Source of the DNA: Microvirga soli
Lineage (GTDB): Bacteria; Pseudomonadota; Alphaproteobacteria; Rhizobiales; Beijerinckiaceae
DNA: 64,000 nucleotides
Assembly: GCF_016734765.1 (NCBI RefSeq)
Contig: NZ_JAERQE010000013.1
Coordinates: 1-64,000, forward strand
Reading direction: 5' to 3'
The notes beneath the pieces are model-generated. The model searched no databases. It was not told the DNA's origin and was given only the letters and a program-made list of their open reading frames with translations. Below, in pieces: positions 36,634 through 44,656 of this stretch; the stretch's first letter is position 1, and each line of letters begins with the position of its first letter. Position numbers and translations under genes: made by a program.

Positions 36634-37597
36634 GTTCGTTCGAGCTGCAGGTATCCAGGATGTTCTCGTTGCGATAAGACGACCAGGATCTAGGATTCTG
36701 GCCGGTGGAACGTCGCTTGTCGATCTCATGAAGCTTGGTGTTGAGACTCCGTCGACCGTTGTCGATATCAACGCTTTGCCTCTCTCTATGATTTCAGTTG
36801 AAGGTGATGCTCTGACGATTGGGGCATTGGCCAGCAATAGCGACGTAGCCGTCCACCCTGCCATCGAGCAGCACGCGCCCGCCGTTGGACAGGCTTTGCT
36901 ATCTGGCGCTTCGGGTCAGATCCGAAATGCAGCGACTGTGGGTGGAAACCTGTTGCAACGTACGCGCTGCACCTATTTTCGTGCCAGGGACTGGCCCTGT
37001 AATAAGCGCGAACCGGGATCTGGCTGTGCGGCAATCGACGGCATCAACATGGGCCATGCCGTCCTTGGCACCAGTCGATCTTGCATAGCTGTGCATCCAT
37101 CTGATCTCGCCGTCGCCCTATTGGCCGTTGATGCCTATGTTCATCTTGCGAGCGTGGCGGGCGAGCGGCGGATTGCAATTGGGGAGTTCTATTGCCAGCC
37201 TGGTGATATACCGAGTCGTGAAACGGTGATCGGCCCCGACGAGCTCATCACAAAAGTCGAGATTCCGATCACTAACTTGAACGCGACATCGTCGTACCTC
37301 AAGCTTCGCGGTAGAGCATCTTATGAGTTTGCGAGTGCGTCCGTCGCGACAGCTATCTTGCGTGACGGAGATATCGTTATCGATGCTGCGGTAGCTGTTG
37401 GTGGGCTGGGGACCGTTCCATGGCGAAACCGGACTGCCGAGAAGCTTCTGATCGGGAAACAACTGACCCAAGAGAGCATCTTAGCTTTCTGCGATGCGTT
37501 ATTTGCGCCTGCATCTGCAACACCGTCTAATGCCTACAAGCTTGCTCTTGCTCGGGGTGCAATCCACCGTACCCTGCGTGGAGGTGCAGAATGGTAA
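36620..37597 (+). CDS. Molybdenum hydroxylase FAD-binding subunit with extra Fe-S cysteines (PaoB type)
   Basis: 325 residues from the ATG at 36620; the frame continues upstream to 36554. FAD-binding motifs are ILAGGTSLVDLMK (about 26-38) and NAATVGGNLLQRTRC (about 103-117). Between them and the CO_deh_flav_C domain lies the insertion TYFRARDWPCNKREPGSGC with Cys117, 127 and 136, which in PaoB/YagS proteins binds a [4Fe-4S] cluster. This points to the PaoABC aldehyde oxidoreductase subgroup rather than classical xanthine dehydrogenase. Its end overlaps the large-subunit start by 7 bases. Confidence 0.9.
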   Translation: MEPFEFVRAAGIQDVLVAIRRPGSRILAGGTSLVDLMKLGVETPSTVVDINALPLSMISVEGDALTIGALASNSDVAVHPAIEQHAPAVGQALLSGASGQIRNAATVGGNLLQRTRCTYFRARDWPCNKREPGSGCAAIDGINMGHAVLGTSRSCIAVHPSDLAVALLAVDAYVHLASVAGERRIAIGEFYCQPGDIPSRETVIGPDELITKVEIPITNLNATSSYLKLRGRASYEFASASVATAILRDGDIVIDAAVAVGGLGTVPWRNRTAEKLLIGKQLTQESILAFCDALFAPASATPSNAYKLALARGAIHRTLRGGAEW

Positions 37598-39780
37598 AGT
37601 CGATTGGGGCGCCCCACGATAGGATCGACGGTATCCCGAAAGTCACAGGTGGTGCTACCTATGCTGCCGATGTGAAGCTGGAAGGGCAACTCTATGCAAT
37701 TGCTGTTCAGAGCACCATAGCGGCCGGAAAGATTGTTACGCTAGAGAGCGCATCCGCAGAAGCAACACCAGGTGTTGTTGCAGTCTATAGTCATCTAAAT
37801 GCCCGCAAAGCGCTAACCTGGATACATTCGGACGAGCTGCTTGCTCTTAGCGCGGAAGCCCTCGGCCTATCGGCATTGCCCTCTGGGAGCAGTAGACCCG
37901 TGGGTTATCTTCCTTTGACGTCCCCGGAAATATACTTCGCTGGCCAGTGGATTGCGGTTGTTGTGGCTGAGTCTATTGAAGCGGCGCGGCACGGTGTTGG
38001 ACGGATCAAAGTTCGCTACGAAGTAGACGCAGCGTCGGTCGTAATGAACGACGAGAAGGATGACTGGATTGAGCCGACGTTCTTCTTCGGGGCGGACATG
38101 CAGGTTCAACGAGGCAATGCTCCTAACACAAGGCATGGAGAAGTCCTCGTTCAGGAAACCTATGCAACGCCCATGCAACTGCATCAGCCCATGGAGCCTT
38201 CTGCGACAACTGCCTCTTGGGATGGCGATGAAGTTACACTGTTTGACTCTACGCAAGGAGTCTTGGCCACGCGAGAATATGTCGCCCAGTCGCTAAAGGT
38301 ACCAACGGAAAAGGTCCGCGTTATCTCCGCCTATGTTGGAGGAGGCTTTGGCAGCAAGAACCAGGTGTGGCCTCATCAGGCTCTGGCGGCTCATATGGCT
38401 CGCGCGCTGGGGCGGCCGGTACGTCTTCAACTGACACGTTCGGATATGGCCCTGGCATCGGGGCATCGATCCTACACCGAGCAAGATGTTAGGCTGGTTG
38501 CTGATCGGGATGGTAAGATCCGGTTGCTGCAGCATGTTTCGCGTGTCCCTACATCCATCCAAGGTGGCTTCTTCGAGCCCTGCGGCCTCAATTCCTTATT
38601 GCTTTATGGTGCCGAAACACTCGACGTACGTCACCGTGTCACCCGCAAAAACATCCCGACTCCAACCCCTTTTAGGGCACCGGGAGAGACCCCGGGCTCG
38701 TTTGCCTTGGAGTCAGCCTTGGATGAGCTCGCTCATACCCTGAAGGTGGATCCGCTCGAATTGCGGCGGCGAAACTTCCCTTCACGTGACAGCTATCACG
38801 ATCGTGACTGGTCTTCTAATCATCTCCTGGAATGTTATCGGCTCGGCGCGGCCGCGTTCAATTGGCCCGGGCGCTATGTCCCACCACGATCCATTCGCGA
38901 GGGCAGCGAGATGGTAGGATACGGCATGGCCACGACTGCGTATCCAGCCCCCGCGCTGCCTGCCACCGTGAGACTAAGACTTCAAGTTCAAGGTCTTGCA
39001 ATCGTCGAAACGTCCGCGACCGACATTGGCACCGGCATGTATACGATTCTTGCGCAGACCGTGGCGGATGAGCTGGGTCTACCGGTCTCCCAGCTTGAGG
39101 TACGGCTGGGCGATAGCACTTTCCCGAACGCGCCTACGGCCGGACGCTCGAAGTCGACAGCAAGCGTCCTGCCAGCGGCGCGGCAGGCCTGTTTCTCACT
39201 TAGAGAGAAACTAGCATCAATAGGGGCGCCGCACTCGCCGATGCCCCAGTCGAATGAGTCAATTTTCTCGCTTCTCGAACGCCAGGCGATCCCTGAGTTG
39301 GTAGCTGAGGGGACGTCCGCCGGAATGCCGCGCGAACATAATTTAAGCTTCTACTCCTTCGGGGCGCACTTCGTTGAGGTACGTGTAGATGAAGAACTCG
39401 GGCGCATTCGTGTATCGCGCGTGGTCAGTGCTTTTGACTGTGGCCGGATCATCAACCCCAAAACAGCGACGAGCCAGATCAAAGGTGGGATTGTGTTCGG
39501 CATCGGCATGGCCCTGATGGAGCAGGGTGAATTCGATCCAGTTTACAGTCGATTGATCAATGATAATCTTGCGGATTACCATATACCAGTGAACGCGGAT
39601 ATTGGCGACATCGACGTAATCTTCATCGACAAGCCGGATATGCGCTTCAATGAGTTTGGTGCGCGCGGCCTTGGCGAAATCGGAGTGCCAGGAACGGCAG
39701 CGGCAATCACCAACGCTCTGTATAGCGCGACAGGGAGACGTATCAGAAGCCTTCCTGCGACGGCGGCAGCCATTCTATAG
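37591..39780 (+). CDS. Molybdenum hydroxylase molybdopterin-binding large subunit (PaoC/YagR type)
   Basis: 729 residues. N-terminal a/b hammerhead IDGIPKVTGGATYAADVKL, molybdopterin-binding motifs VGGGFGSKN and FRAPGETPGSFALESALDE, and the C-terminal GARGLGEIGVPG in which the glutamate is the catalytic base of this family. Together with the two preceding genes it forms a complete alpha-beta-gamma hydroxylase. It oxidises aldehydes or hydroxylates N-heterocycles using water; the substrate is not identifiable from sequence. No dedicated cofactor-insertion protein (XdhC/PaoD) is seen in the operon. Confidence 0.92.
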   Translation: MVKSIGAPHDRIDGIPKVTGGATYAADVKLEGQLYAIAVQSTIAAGKIVTLESASAEATPGVVAVYSHLNARKALTWIHSDELLALSAEALGLSALPSGSSRPVGYLPLTSPEIYFAGQWIAVVVAESIEAARHGVGRIKVRYEVDAASVVMNDEKDDWIEPTFFFGADMQVQRGNAPNTRHGEVLVQETYATPMQLHQPMEPSATTASWDGDEVTLFDSTQGVLATREYVAQSLKVPTEKVRVISAYVGGGFGSKNQVWPHQALAAHMARALGRPVRLQLTRSDMALASGHRSYTEQDVRLVADRDGKIRLLQHVSRVPTSIQGGFFEPCGLNSLLLYGAETLDVRHRVTRKNIPTPTPFRAPGETPGSFALESALDELAHTLKVDPLELRRRNFPSRDSYHDRDWSSNHLLECYRLGAAAFNWPGRYVPPRSIREGSEMVGYGMATTAYPAPALPATVRLRLQVQGLAIVETSATDIGTGMYTILAQTVADELGLPVSQLEVRLGDSTFPNAPTAGRSKSTASVLPAARQACFSLREKLASIGAPHSPMPQSNESIFSLLERQAIPELVAEGTSAGMPREHNLSFYSFGAHFVEVRVDEELGRIRVSRVVSAFDCGRIINPKTATSQIKGGIVFGIGMALMEQGEFDPVYSRLINDNLADYHIPVNADIGDIDVIFIDKPDMRFNEFGARGLGEIGVPGTAAAITNALYSATGRRIRSLPATAAAIL

Positions 39781-39820
39781 TTCCAGCTGAAAAGGATGAC
39801 GTGAGCGACCCATTTGCCGC

Positions 39821-40990
39821 CTAGCTGTTTGGTTGCGGAGCGTTCATATGCGTAGCCCATTGTTCGAGAGCTTCGCGCTTTTCTTTGGTATAAGTCGCAC
39901 GGTTATAAATTCCGGCCACGCCGGCTTTGTGGCCAGAAACGTGGTTGAGGATTGCCTCGACCACATGGGGGAGGGTGCCCATCTCCGCTAGGCGTGTGGC
40001 TGTTGTCCGCCGCAAGTCATGAAGCCGCCAAGGGCGCATCACTGCCCCGGCTTTCGCGATTCGCGCGTCCAGACGAGTTTTCGACTTTGACCATCCACTG
40101 AAGCCGCCTCGACCCTCCCCAAACACGAACTCACGTCCAGCGCGACGTGGAATGCTCTGCAGAATCTCTAAGGCCACGTGACTAAGCGGCACCTCATGCG
40201 TCAGGCCATTTTTGGTGCGCTCGCGGGGAATGGTCCAGAGACCCCTAATGAGGTCCACCTCCGACCACCGCATATCGCCAACTTCGTCGCGCCGCTGGGC
40301 CGTTAGTATCAGGAGCCGAACAATACGGCCATAATCATCATCTCGGCAGGCCCTCCAGATTGCTGCCAACTCCTCGTCCGCGATGACGTGCTCGCGGGAA
40401 ACTTCGGCGGCCACCCTCATGGTGCCTATCACTGGATTGGACTCAGCGAGCCCAACTGCCACTGCCCAGGCGAAAAGCGCAGACAGGGCGGCACGGGCAC
40501 GGTTGGACGCAATAGGCCCGCTCTGCTCGGCGATCTCCTCGAGGCGGTTCGCGACCAGAGCCCGTCTGATTTCACTGATGGGCAGTCCCTGAAAGGGCTG
40601 CCAATGCTTCTTCAGGTGACGCTCGACCTCCTCGAAGCTGCGCGGCTTCAGGCGGTCCTGCGCATGCTTCAGGTACCGCTCAGCGACAGCCTCAAAGGTG
40701 ATCTTCGCGCGCGCCTTGGCTTGTGCCTTCTCGGCATGAGGGTCCGACCCCAGCTGCACCTTCGCAAGTGTCTTCTTCGCCTTCTCGCGAGCCGCATCGA
40801 GGGGAACAGTATCCACACGACCGATGGTTTCGCGGCGGGATTTCCCACCGGCGCGGTACTGCACCACCCAGACTTTACCGGTCGGGTTGATGCGGACTCC
40901 AAAGCCCGGGAGCACCTCATCCCATTCGATGTGGTAGGGCTTTCCGGCGGGGATCTGGAGACAGGCAACGGACTGCTTTGAGAGGCGCAT
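39821..40990 (-). CDS. Tyrosine recombinase/integrase (DUF4102 N-terminal arm domain)
   Basis: 389 residues. N-terminal DUF4102-like segment (PGFGVRINPTGKVWVVQYRAGGK split), core-binding domain, and a catalytic domain with Arg near 233 (LTAQRRDEVGDM), Lys260, H324-x-x-R327 (HDLRRT), His350 and Tyr362 (YNRATY). All catalytic residues are present, so it may be functional. Its start lies next to repeated GGTAAGC(A/G)G motifs and a degenerate tRNA-like sequence, as for integrases of islands inserted in tRNA genes. Confidence 0.93.
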   Translation of the reverse strand: MRLSKQSVACLQIPAGKPYHIEWDEVLPGFGVRINPTGKVWVVQYRAGGKSRRETIGRVDTVPLDAAREKAKKTLAKVQLGSDPHAEKAQAKARAKITFEAVAERYLKHAQDRLKPRSFEEVERHLKKHWQPFQGLPISEIRRALVANRLEEIAEQSGPIASNRARAALSALFAWAVAVGLAESNPVIGTMRVAAEVSREHVIADEELAAIWRACRDDDYGRIVRLLILTAQRRDEVGDMRWSEVDLIRGLWTIPRERTKNGLTHEVPLSHVALEILQSIPRRAGREFVFGEGRGGFSGWSKSKTRLDARIAKAGAVMRPWRLHDLRRTTATRLAEMGTLPHVVEAILNHVSGHKAGVAGIYNRATYTKEKREALEQWATHMNAPQPNS

Positions 40991-41215
40991 GGGATCCTGT
41001 TGGTAAGCGGCTGGTAAGCAGCCTGATGCTTACCAGTAATCATCTCAGATCACATGATTTGGTGTTCTACATTGAAATGCCAGCGGAATTTGGTGGTATG
41101 TTGTTTACTGATCCTCACAGTCATTGCGACTACCAGAATTCTAGTCTGGTGGTCTGGCTACCGAGCCGGAGCGGCTGGGCCATTCGGCAACTCTTTTGGG
41201 TGAGTCGACCTGTAC
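40979..41215. repeat. Integrase upstream/att-like region, copy 1 (degenerate)
   Basis: Begins with the first codons of the integrase, then CTGGTAAGC-type direct repeats and GCTTACC inverted copies (likely arm-binding sites), and ends in a tRNA-like tail with the stem CCAGA...TCTGG near 41134-41150 and CGAGCCGGAGCGGCTG. The same order recurs at 49239-49446. The tRNA-like part here is degenerate, so it is a diverged att relic. Confidence 0.75.
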
Positions 41216-41316
41216 AATCCGATATGTCACGCTGCTCCCGAGACCTGTGACGTTCTGGGCGTCGTCCAGACGTATACTGGCTTCAGTCCATGGTGAGAGC
41301 CAGCTAGGAGGATCTC

Positions 41317-41760
41317 ATGGTCCACCTCGTTATCAGAGTAGTCGGTTCAGACAAGTGGGTGACAGTCGAGGATCTGAGCGGTCCTGTGATTAGGTTCAAC
41401 GGCCTCGTCAAAGCTCAACCCGCTGAGAAGCCTGATAATGATGAAAACGATGAGCAGTCTGATAACGACGATAATGATGGGCAGTCTGATAACGATGAAA
41501 ATGATGGGCAGTCTGATAACGATGAAAATGGTGGGGAGTCTGACAATGATGACAATGATGTTGTGGTAGATATCCACTCTACCACATCACGTCCCGGGCG
41601 TGCCGTTGTTTATGCCGGACGACACGAGAATGACCGATCAGCCAAGTTCCTGTGCGAGAACCTCCAGCAGCCCTCGATCCTTAGAATAGGAGACGAGGAT
41701 CTCAGACCTCGAGGTGAGAACAACCCGGGTCTCATCGAATGCCAGTGCAGAAGAGTCTAG
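41317..41760 (+). CDS. Acidic tandem-repeat protein (Asp/Asn-rich nonapeptides), possibly truncated
   Basis: 147 residues, preceded by an excellent AGGAGG ribosome site. Residues about 40-82 are 4.7 copies of the 9-residue unit DNDENDGQS, encoded by a 27-base tandem repeat at 41434-41559. The D-N-D pattern looks Ca2+-binding-like, but no known family is recognised. After the TAG the same frame stays open to 41865 with similar charged composition (PPEKKDKQPDKAGRPDE), which suggests the gene was once longer. Orientation is opposite to the TfuA-YcaO operon. Confidence 0.5.
   Translation: MVHLVIRVVGSDKWVTVEDLSGPVIRFNGLVKAQPAEKPDNDENDEQSDNDDNDGQSDNDENDGQSDNDENGGESDNDDNDVVVDIHSTTSRPGRAVVYAGRHENDRSAKFLCENLQQPSILRIGDEDLRPRGENNPGLIECQCRRV
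41434..41559 (+). repeat. 27-base tandem repeat inside acidic protein gene
   Basis: Units at 41434-41460, 41461-41487, 41488-41514 and 41515-41541, plus a partial one to 41559. All begin GA(T/C)AA(T/C)GA and most end CAGTCT. Units 2 and 3 are nearly identical, which suggests recent slippage or unequal exchange. Confidence 0.85.
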
Positions 41761-42040
41761 CCTCCTGAGAAGAAGGACAAGCAGCCTGATAAGGCAGGGC
41801 GGCCTGACGAGACAAAGGTCAAGCAGTCGCAAGTCGATGCTGGAGCGGATGCGACCCACAGCTAACAGCCAATTGCGGAGAAACAAACCCGGTTTATATC
41901 CGAGGCAGACCTGCGGCTCGCACCTGACAATCTGCTCAACCCGGAGTCGAGCAGCGGACCACTTTCAAGAGTGATTTTTTGCTCCGAGCATGAAGGTCCG
42001 GAAGAGCCGTTCAAGTGCCTCTGCATGCCCGCCGCACCGA

Positions 42041-42583
42041 CTAGGAATTGGTCAGGCGGCCGCCTCTATGGGACATCTGCATGCGGCTGTCATACGTGTT
42101 GGGCGCGCGTTTCCCAGGGAGGTTGGCTTCGAGAATGAGAGTTTCGGCTGTATCGACTGCTGCACTGATTTCCATCAATGGCGTGCGCATCTTCAGGCGC
42201 CACATGCGATAGCTATTCGAGGCGAGGGGAGTTGCTTCGTCAAACCCGCACCCGACGGCGGGCAGATCCGGTCCATCATAATAGAACGCGTAGATTCGGG
42301 TTTTATCGGGCCTAAAGCAATGCCCCTCGAACGCGTACCCGTAAATGGCCGCGATGACGACAGTATCATTTTGAAGGGGGTCGAAGTCTCCTCCGCCCTC
42401 CCGAGAGCGAAGCTCCAACTGCAGCACGATCGTCTCCTCCGCAGGACGAAAATGAACATGCTCTGTCAGATCGAGGCGAGCGTAGTCCTCAACGGCGTTG
42501 AGCTTGACGCCGTAGAGGATGATTTCATCTGTTGCGAACTGAGCAGTGCTGCCAGGGGCCGGAACATCGGAAGCATAAGGCAT
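42041..42583 (-). CDS. Unknown protein, last gene of TfuA-YcaO operon
   Basis: 180 residues, not recognised. Begins MPYASDVPAPGSTAQF, then a strand-rich body (DEIILYGVKLNAVEDYARLD, VHFRPAEETIVLQLELRS, TVVIAAIYGYAFEGHCF) and a CGF segment. It looks like a folded beta protein, not a short leader-core peptide, yet its position downstream of the YcaO, TfuA and peptidase genes makes it the only other operon member. It could be the modified substrate, a binding protein, or an immunity protein. The start lies 34 bases after the upstream stop. Confidence 0.65.
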   Translation of the reverse strand: MPYASDVPAPGSTAQFATDEIILYGVKLNAVEDYARLDLTEHVHFRPAEETIVLQLELRSREGGGDFDPLQNDTVVIAAIYGYAFEGHCFRPDKTRIYAFYYDGPDLPAVGCGFDEATPLASNSYRMWRLKMRTPLMEISAAVDTAETLILEANLPGKRAPNTYDSRMQMSHRGGRLTNS

Positions 42584-42616
42584 TCGCTCTCTCCATGGCG
42601 TTGAAGGTGTGATGCG

Positions 42617-43855
42617 CTAGAGAATTTCCCGCCAGACAAAATTGTCGTGAACCCTGTCGGCAAATCGCTGGCCCCGGCCTTGCTCTACCCGGTTCACGAT
42701 GGCACTTGCCGCATATCGGAAAGAGACAGTGTCAGGACTGAGGGCTTCCCAGGATCGCAGAAAGGCATCGCCGACAATGTCGCGCGCCTCCTGCAGAGCC
42801 GACTTCACAGCGAAGTGCCGGATCTGATAGTCCTGCTTCGAGCCGGTGAGTTCCCGCTCAACGTCGGCTTGTGTAAGACTTTCACGAACAGACCTGATCC
42901 TTCGCGTGTCCAGTGACGCAAGACCGCGTTCCAGAAGAATAAGCTGGAAGATCTCAAGGAGTGAATCGAACATCGCGCCCGTGAAAGGCCTCGACAGGTC
43001 GTGCACCTCTCTTCCAACATCAGACAGCTTGAGGGAATTGCTAGCCTTTCGGATCTGATGCTCATCGATCAACTCGGCCACGCGGTCAAGCTCGTTCGAG
43101 ACGAACAGGTTGCCCTTGGTGCGCCGCAGCATTCGGTCTAGAGCCGTATCGAAATGCATGAGACCGATCAGCGAAATGAAGTCTGCCGCGAACTCGTGAT
43201 AAGCGAGATACTCGACAGAAGGGCTCCCGCGCTCCGGCACCCCTAAAGTGCCGAATAGAACGAGATGTCCGGTTTCATGCGCGATCACATCGAAATTGAG
43301 AGCATAGGGAACAGGCTCGTCCCGGCTGTCATCCTCCCCAAGCTCTAAGAAGCCGTAGCCTGACTGAGCATTGGTCCAACCAAGGTGTGGAACGATCTCC
43401 AGCCGTTCGTAGGTCGGAAAGAAGAACCATGGAACCTCGCGGCCGAGATAGCTCTCACAGATGTCCAGGACTCTCCTCACGCATGCAAAGGCATGAGCGG
43501 CCATGAACTCACGGGTGTGATTGGGGATGTGATCGAAATGCCCATCCGGGCCCGGCTCTGCCGGAGGGTACGAGTCGCCTGTATAGGGGGGGAAGTAAGG
43601 TCTCTGATATGGCGCCTTCGGGATTAGTGGGTCAACCACGTACATCCGGTGGTCTTCGGGGCCTATCCCGACGCGTCCAGGCGGTGTTGATATCCAGACG
43701 GTTTCCGGCTCCTCATAGCCCGGGATGAAGGGTGCCTGCGGATGGACGCGGAACCGGGTACCCAGTGACGGGGCTTCCGATGAAATGGCGCGCCAGTCGG
43801 CAGGTGAAGCGTTCATGAGCAGACCCAATGTCCAACGCCGCTCCAAACTTGGCAC
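42617..43855 (-). CDS. Zinc metalloprotease-like protein (HEXXH) in TfuA-YcaO operon
   Basis: 412 residues from a GTG at 43855; an ATG at 43816 is an alternative. Zinc motif HETGH at 193-197 with a downstream EFAADF near 221-226, spaced like the third ligand of gluzincin peptidases. N-terminal region rich in proline and aromatic residues (PYFPPYTGDSYPPAEPGPDG), C-terminal helical. Its start overlaps nothing but lies about 15 bases past the TfuA stop. In a RiPP-type cluster it could be the maturation protease or act on the product. Exact peptidase family not determined. Confidence 0.72.
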   Translation of the reverse strand: MPSLERRWTLGLLMNASPADWRAISSEAPSLGTRFRVHPQAPFIPGYEEPETVWISTPPGRVGIGPEDHRMYVVDPLIPKAPYQRPYFPPYTGDSYPPAEPGPDGHFDHIPNHTREFMAAHAFACVRRVLDICESYLGREVPWFFFPTYERLEIVPHLGWTNAQSGYGFLELGEDDSRDEPVPYALNFDVIAHETGHLVLFGTLGVPERGSPSVEYLAYHEFAADFISLIGLMHFDTALDRMLRRTKGNLFVSNELDRVAELIDEHQIRKASNSLKLSDVGREVHDLSRPFTGAMFDSLLEIFQLILLERGLASLDTRRIRSVRESLTQADVERELTGSKQDYQIRHFAVKSALQEARDIVGDAFLRSWEALSPDTVSFRYAASAIVNRVEQGRGQRFADRVHDNFVWREIL

Positions 43856-43870
43856 ATCTTCGCAAACGGG

Positions 43871-44656
43871 TCACCGCTGGTACCTCCTTTGCGCATCAAT
43901 CCGACTGATATCGAAGCCAGCGTCTTCAAGATCCCGAACCAGGGCTTCTGTCAGCTGGAATGAAGGATGAGAGACGGTACCCGTCATGGAAAGCGCTTCT
44001 CGGGTGCTCAGTTGGCGCAGCAGCTCGATGGCGTCGGTACGTTTCTGATTGATAGCATGATCGCGGAGCCAAACTTGCAGGTTGCGCAGGGATGGGGCGT
44101 ACCGCTCAGAACCTTCAGCCTCTGCTCTCGTTAAAACGTGAGAATAGCTGCGCTCGAGAAAGTGAGTGGTGCGGGCAATCCGCACCAGTTGATCACGAAG
44201 GTTCGGCGAAACGATTCCGGCGTGCGCTGCCCGATTGAACGTAATCCTCATGTCAATGAGAGCATCGCTCAAGGCTCCTGCGCCGAGTTCGGATGGTGCC
44301 ATAGCGACGGCAACTTCATCATCGTCCGCGAAGGGAACAGACCTATACCAGCGGTATATAAGGCCGTAGCCTTTCATGCCGCACCCTGTGAGTTCTGCGG
44401 CCCGTAGCGCGCCAAGGCTTGCTGCCCCGAAGATCTCGACGCCCTGAGCGAGAGCCCATAGGATCTCCTTATGGCGCACAGTCGGAACCGACCCAAACGC
44501 GCCATCGATGAGAACGATAATCCGCGGTCGCAACGAGTCTATAGTCTTAACGATATCCCCTTGCTCTGCTGGGGCGGCATAGTGAGCCTGAAGCAGTTTC
44601 TGCGCCTGCTCCCGCGGCAGGGTCGGTCCTAGAAAGGCAACAATCCGGTCATCCAT
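43871..44656 (-). CDS. TfuA-like protein
   Basis: 261 residues. Family pattern: VAFLGPTLPREQAQKLL, IIVLIDGAFGSVPTVRHKEI, EIFGAASLGALRAAEL and MKGYGLIYRWYR, all typical of the TfuA core domain first seen in the trifolitoxin locus. TfuA proteins partner YcaO enzymes and help put thioamide sulfur into peptides or into methyl-coenzyme M reductase. Its start overlaps the YcaO stop by 8 bases, so both are coupled. The C-terminal 100 residues are helical and unassigned. Confidence 0.88.
   Translation of the reverse strand: MDDRIVAFLGPTLPREQAQKLLQAHYAAPAEQGDIVKTIDSLRPRIIVLIDGAFGSVPTVRHKEILWALAQGVEIFGAASLGALRAAELTGCGMKGYGLIYRWYRSVPFADDDEVAVAMAPSELGAGALSDALIDMRITFNRAAHAGIVSPNLRDQLVRIARTTHFLERSYSHVLTRAEAEGSERYAPSLRNLQVWLRDHAINQKRTDAIELLRQLSTREALSMTGTVSHPSFQLTEALVRDLEDAGFDISRIDAQRRYQR

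Noticed and set aside
41434..41559. Considered RTX (GGxGxDxUx) calcium-binding repeats
   Set aside because: The nonapeptide is D/N-rich but lacks the glycine pairs and the hydrophobic position of RTX motifs.
42041..42604. 204-residue plus-strand open frame opposite the unknown operon protein
   Set aside because: No ribosome site; the minus-strand frame continues the operon with only a 33-base gap.
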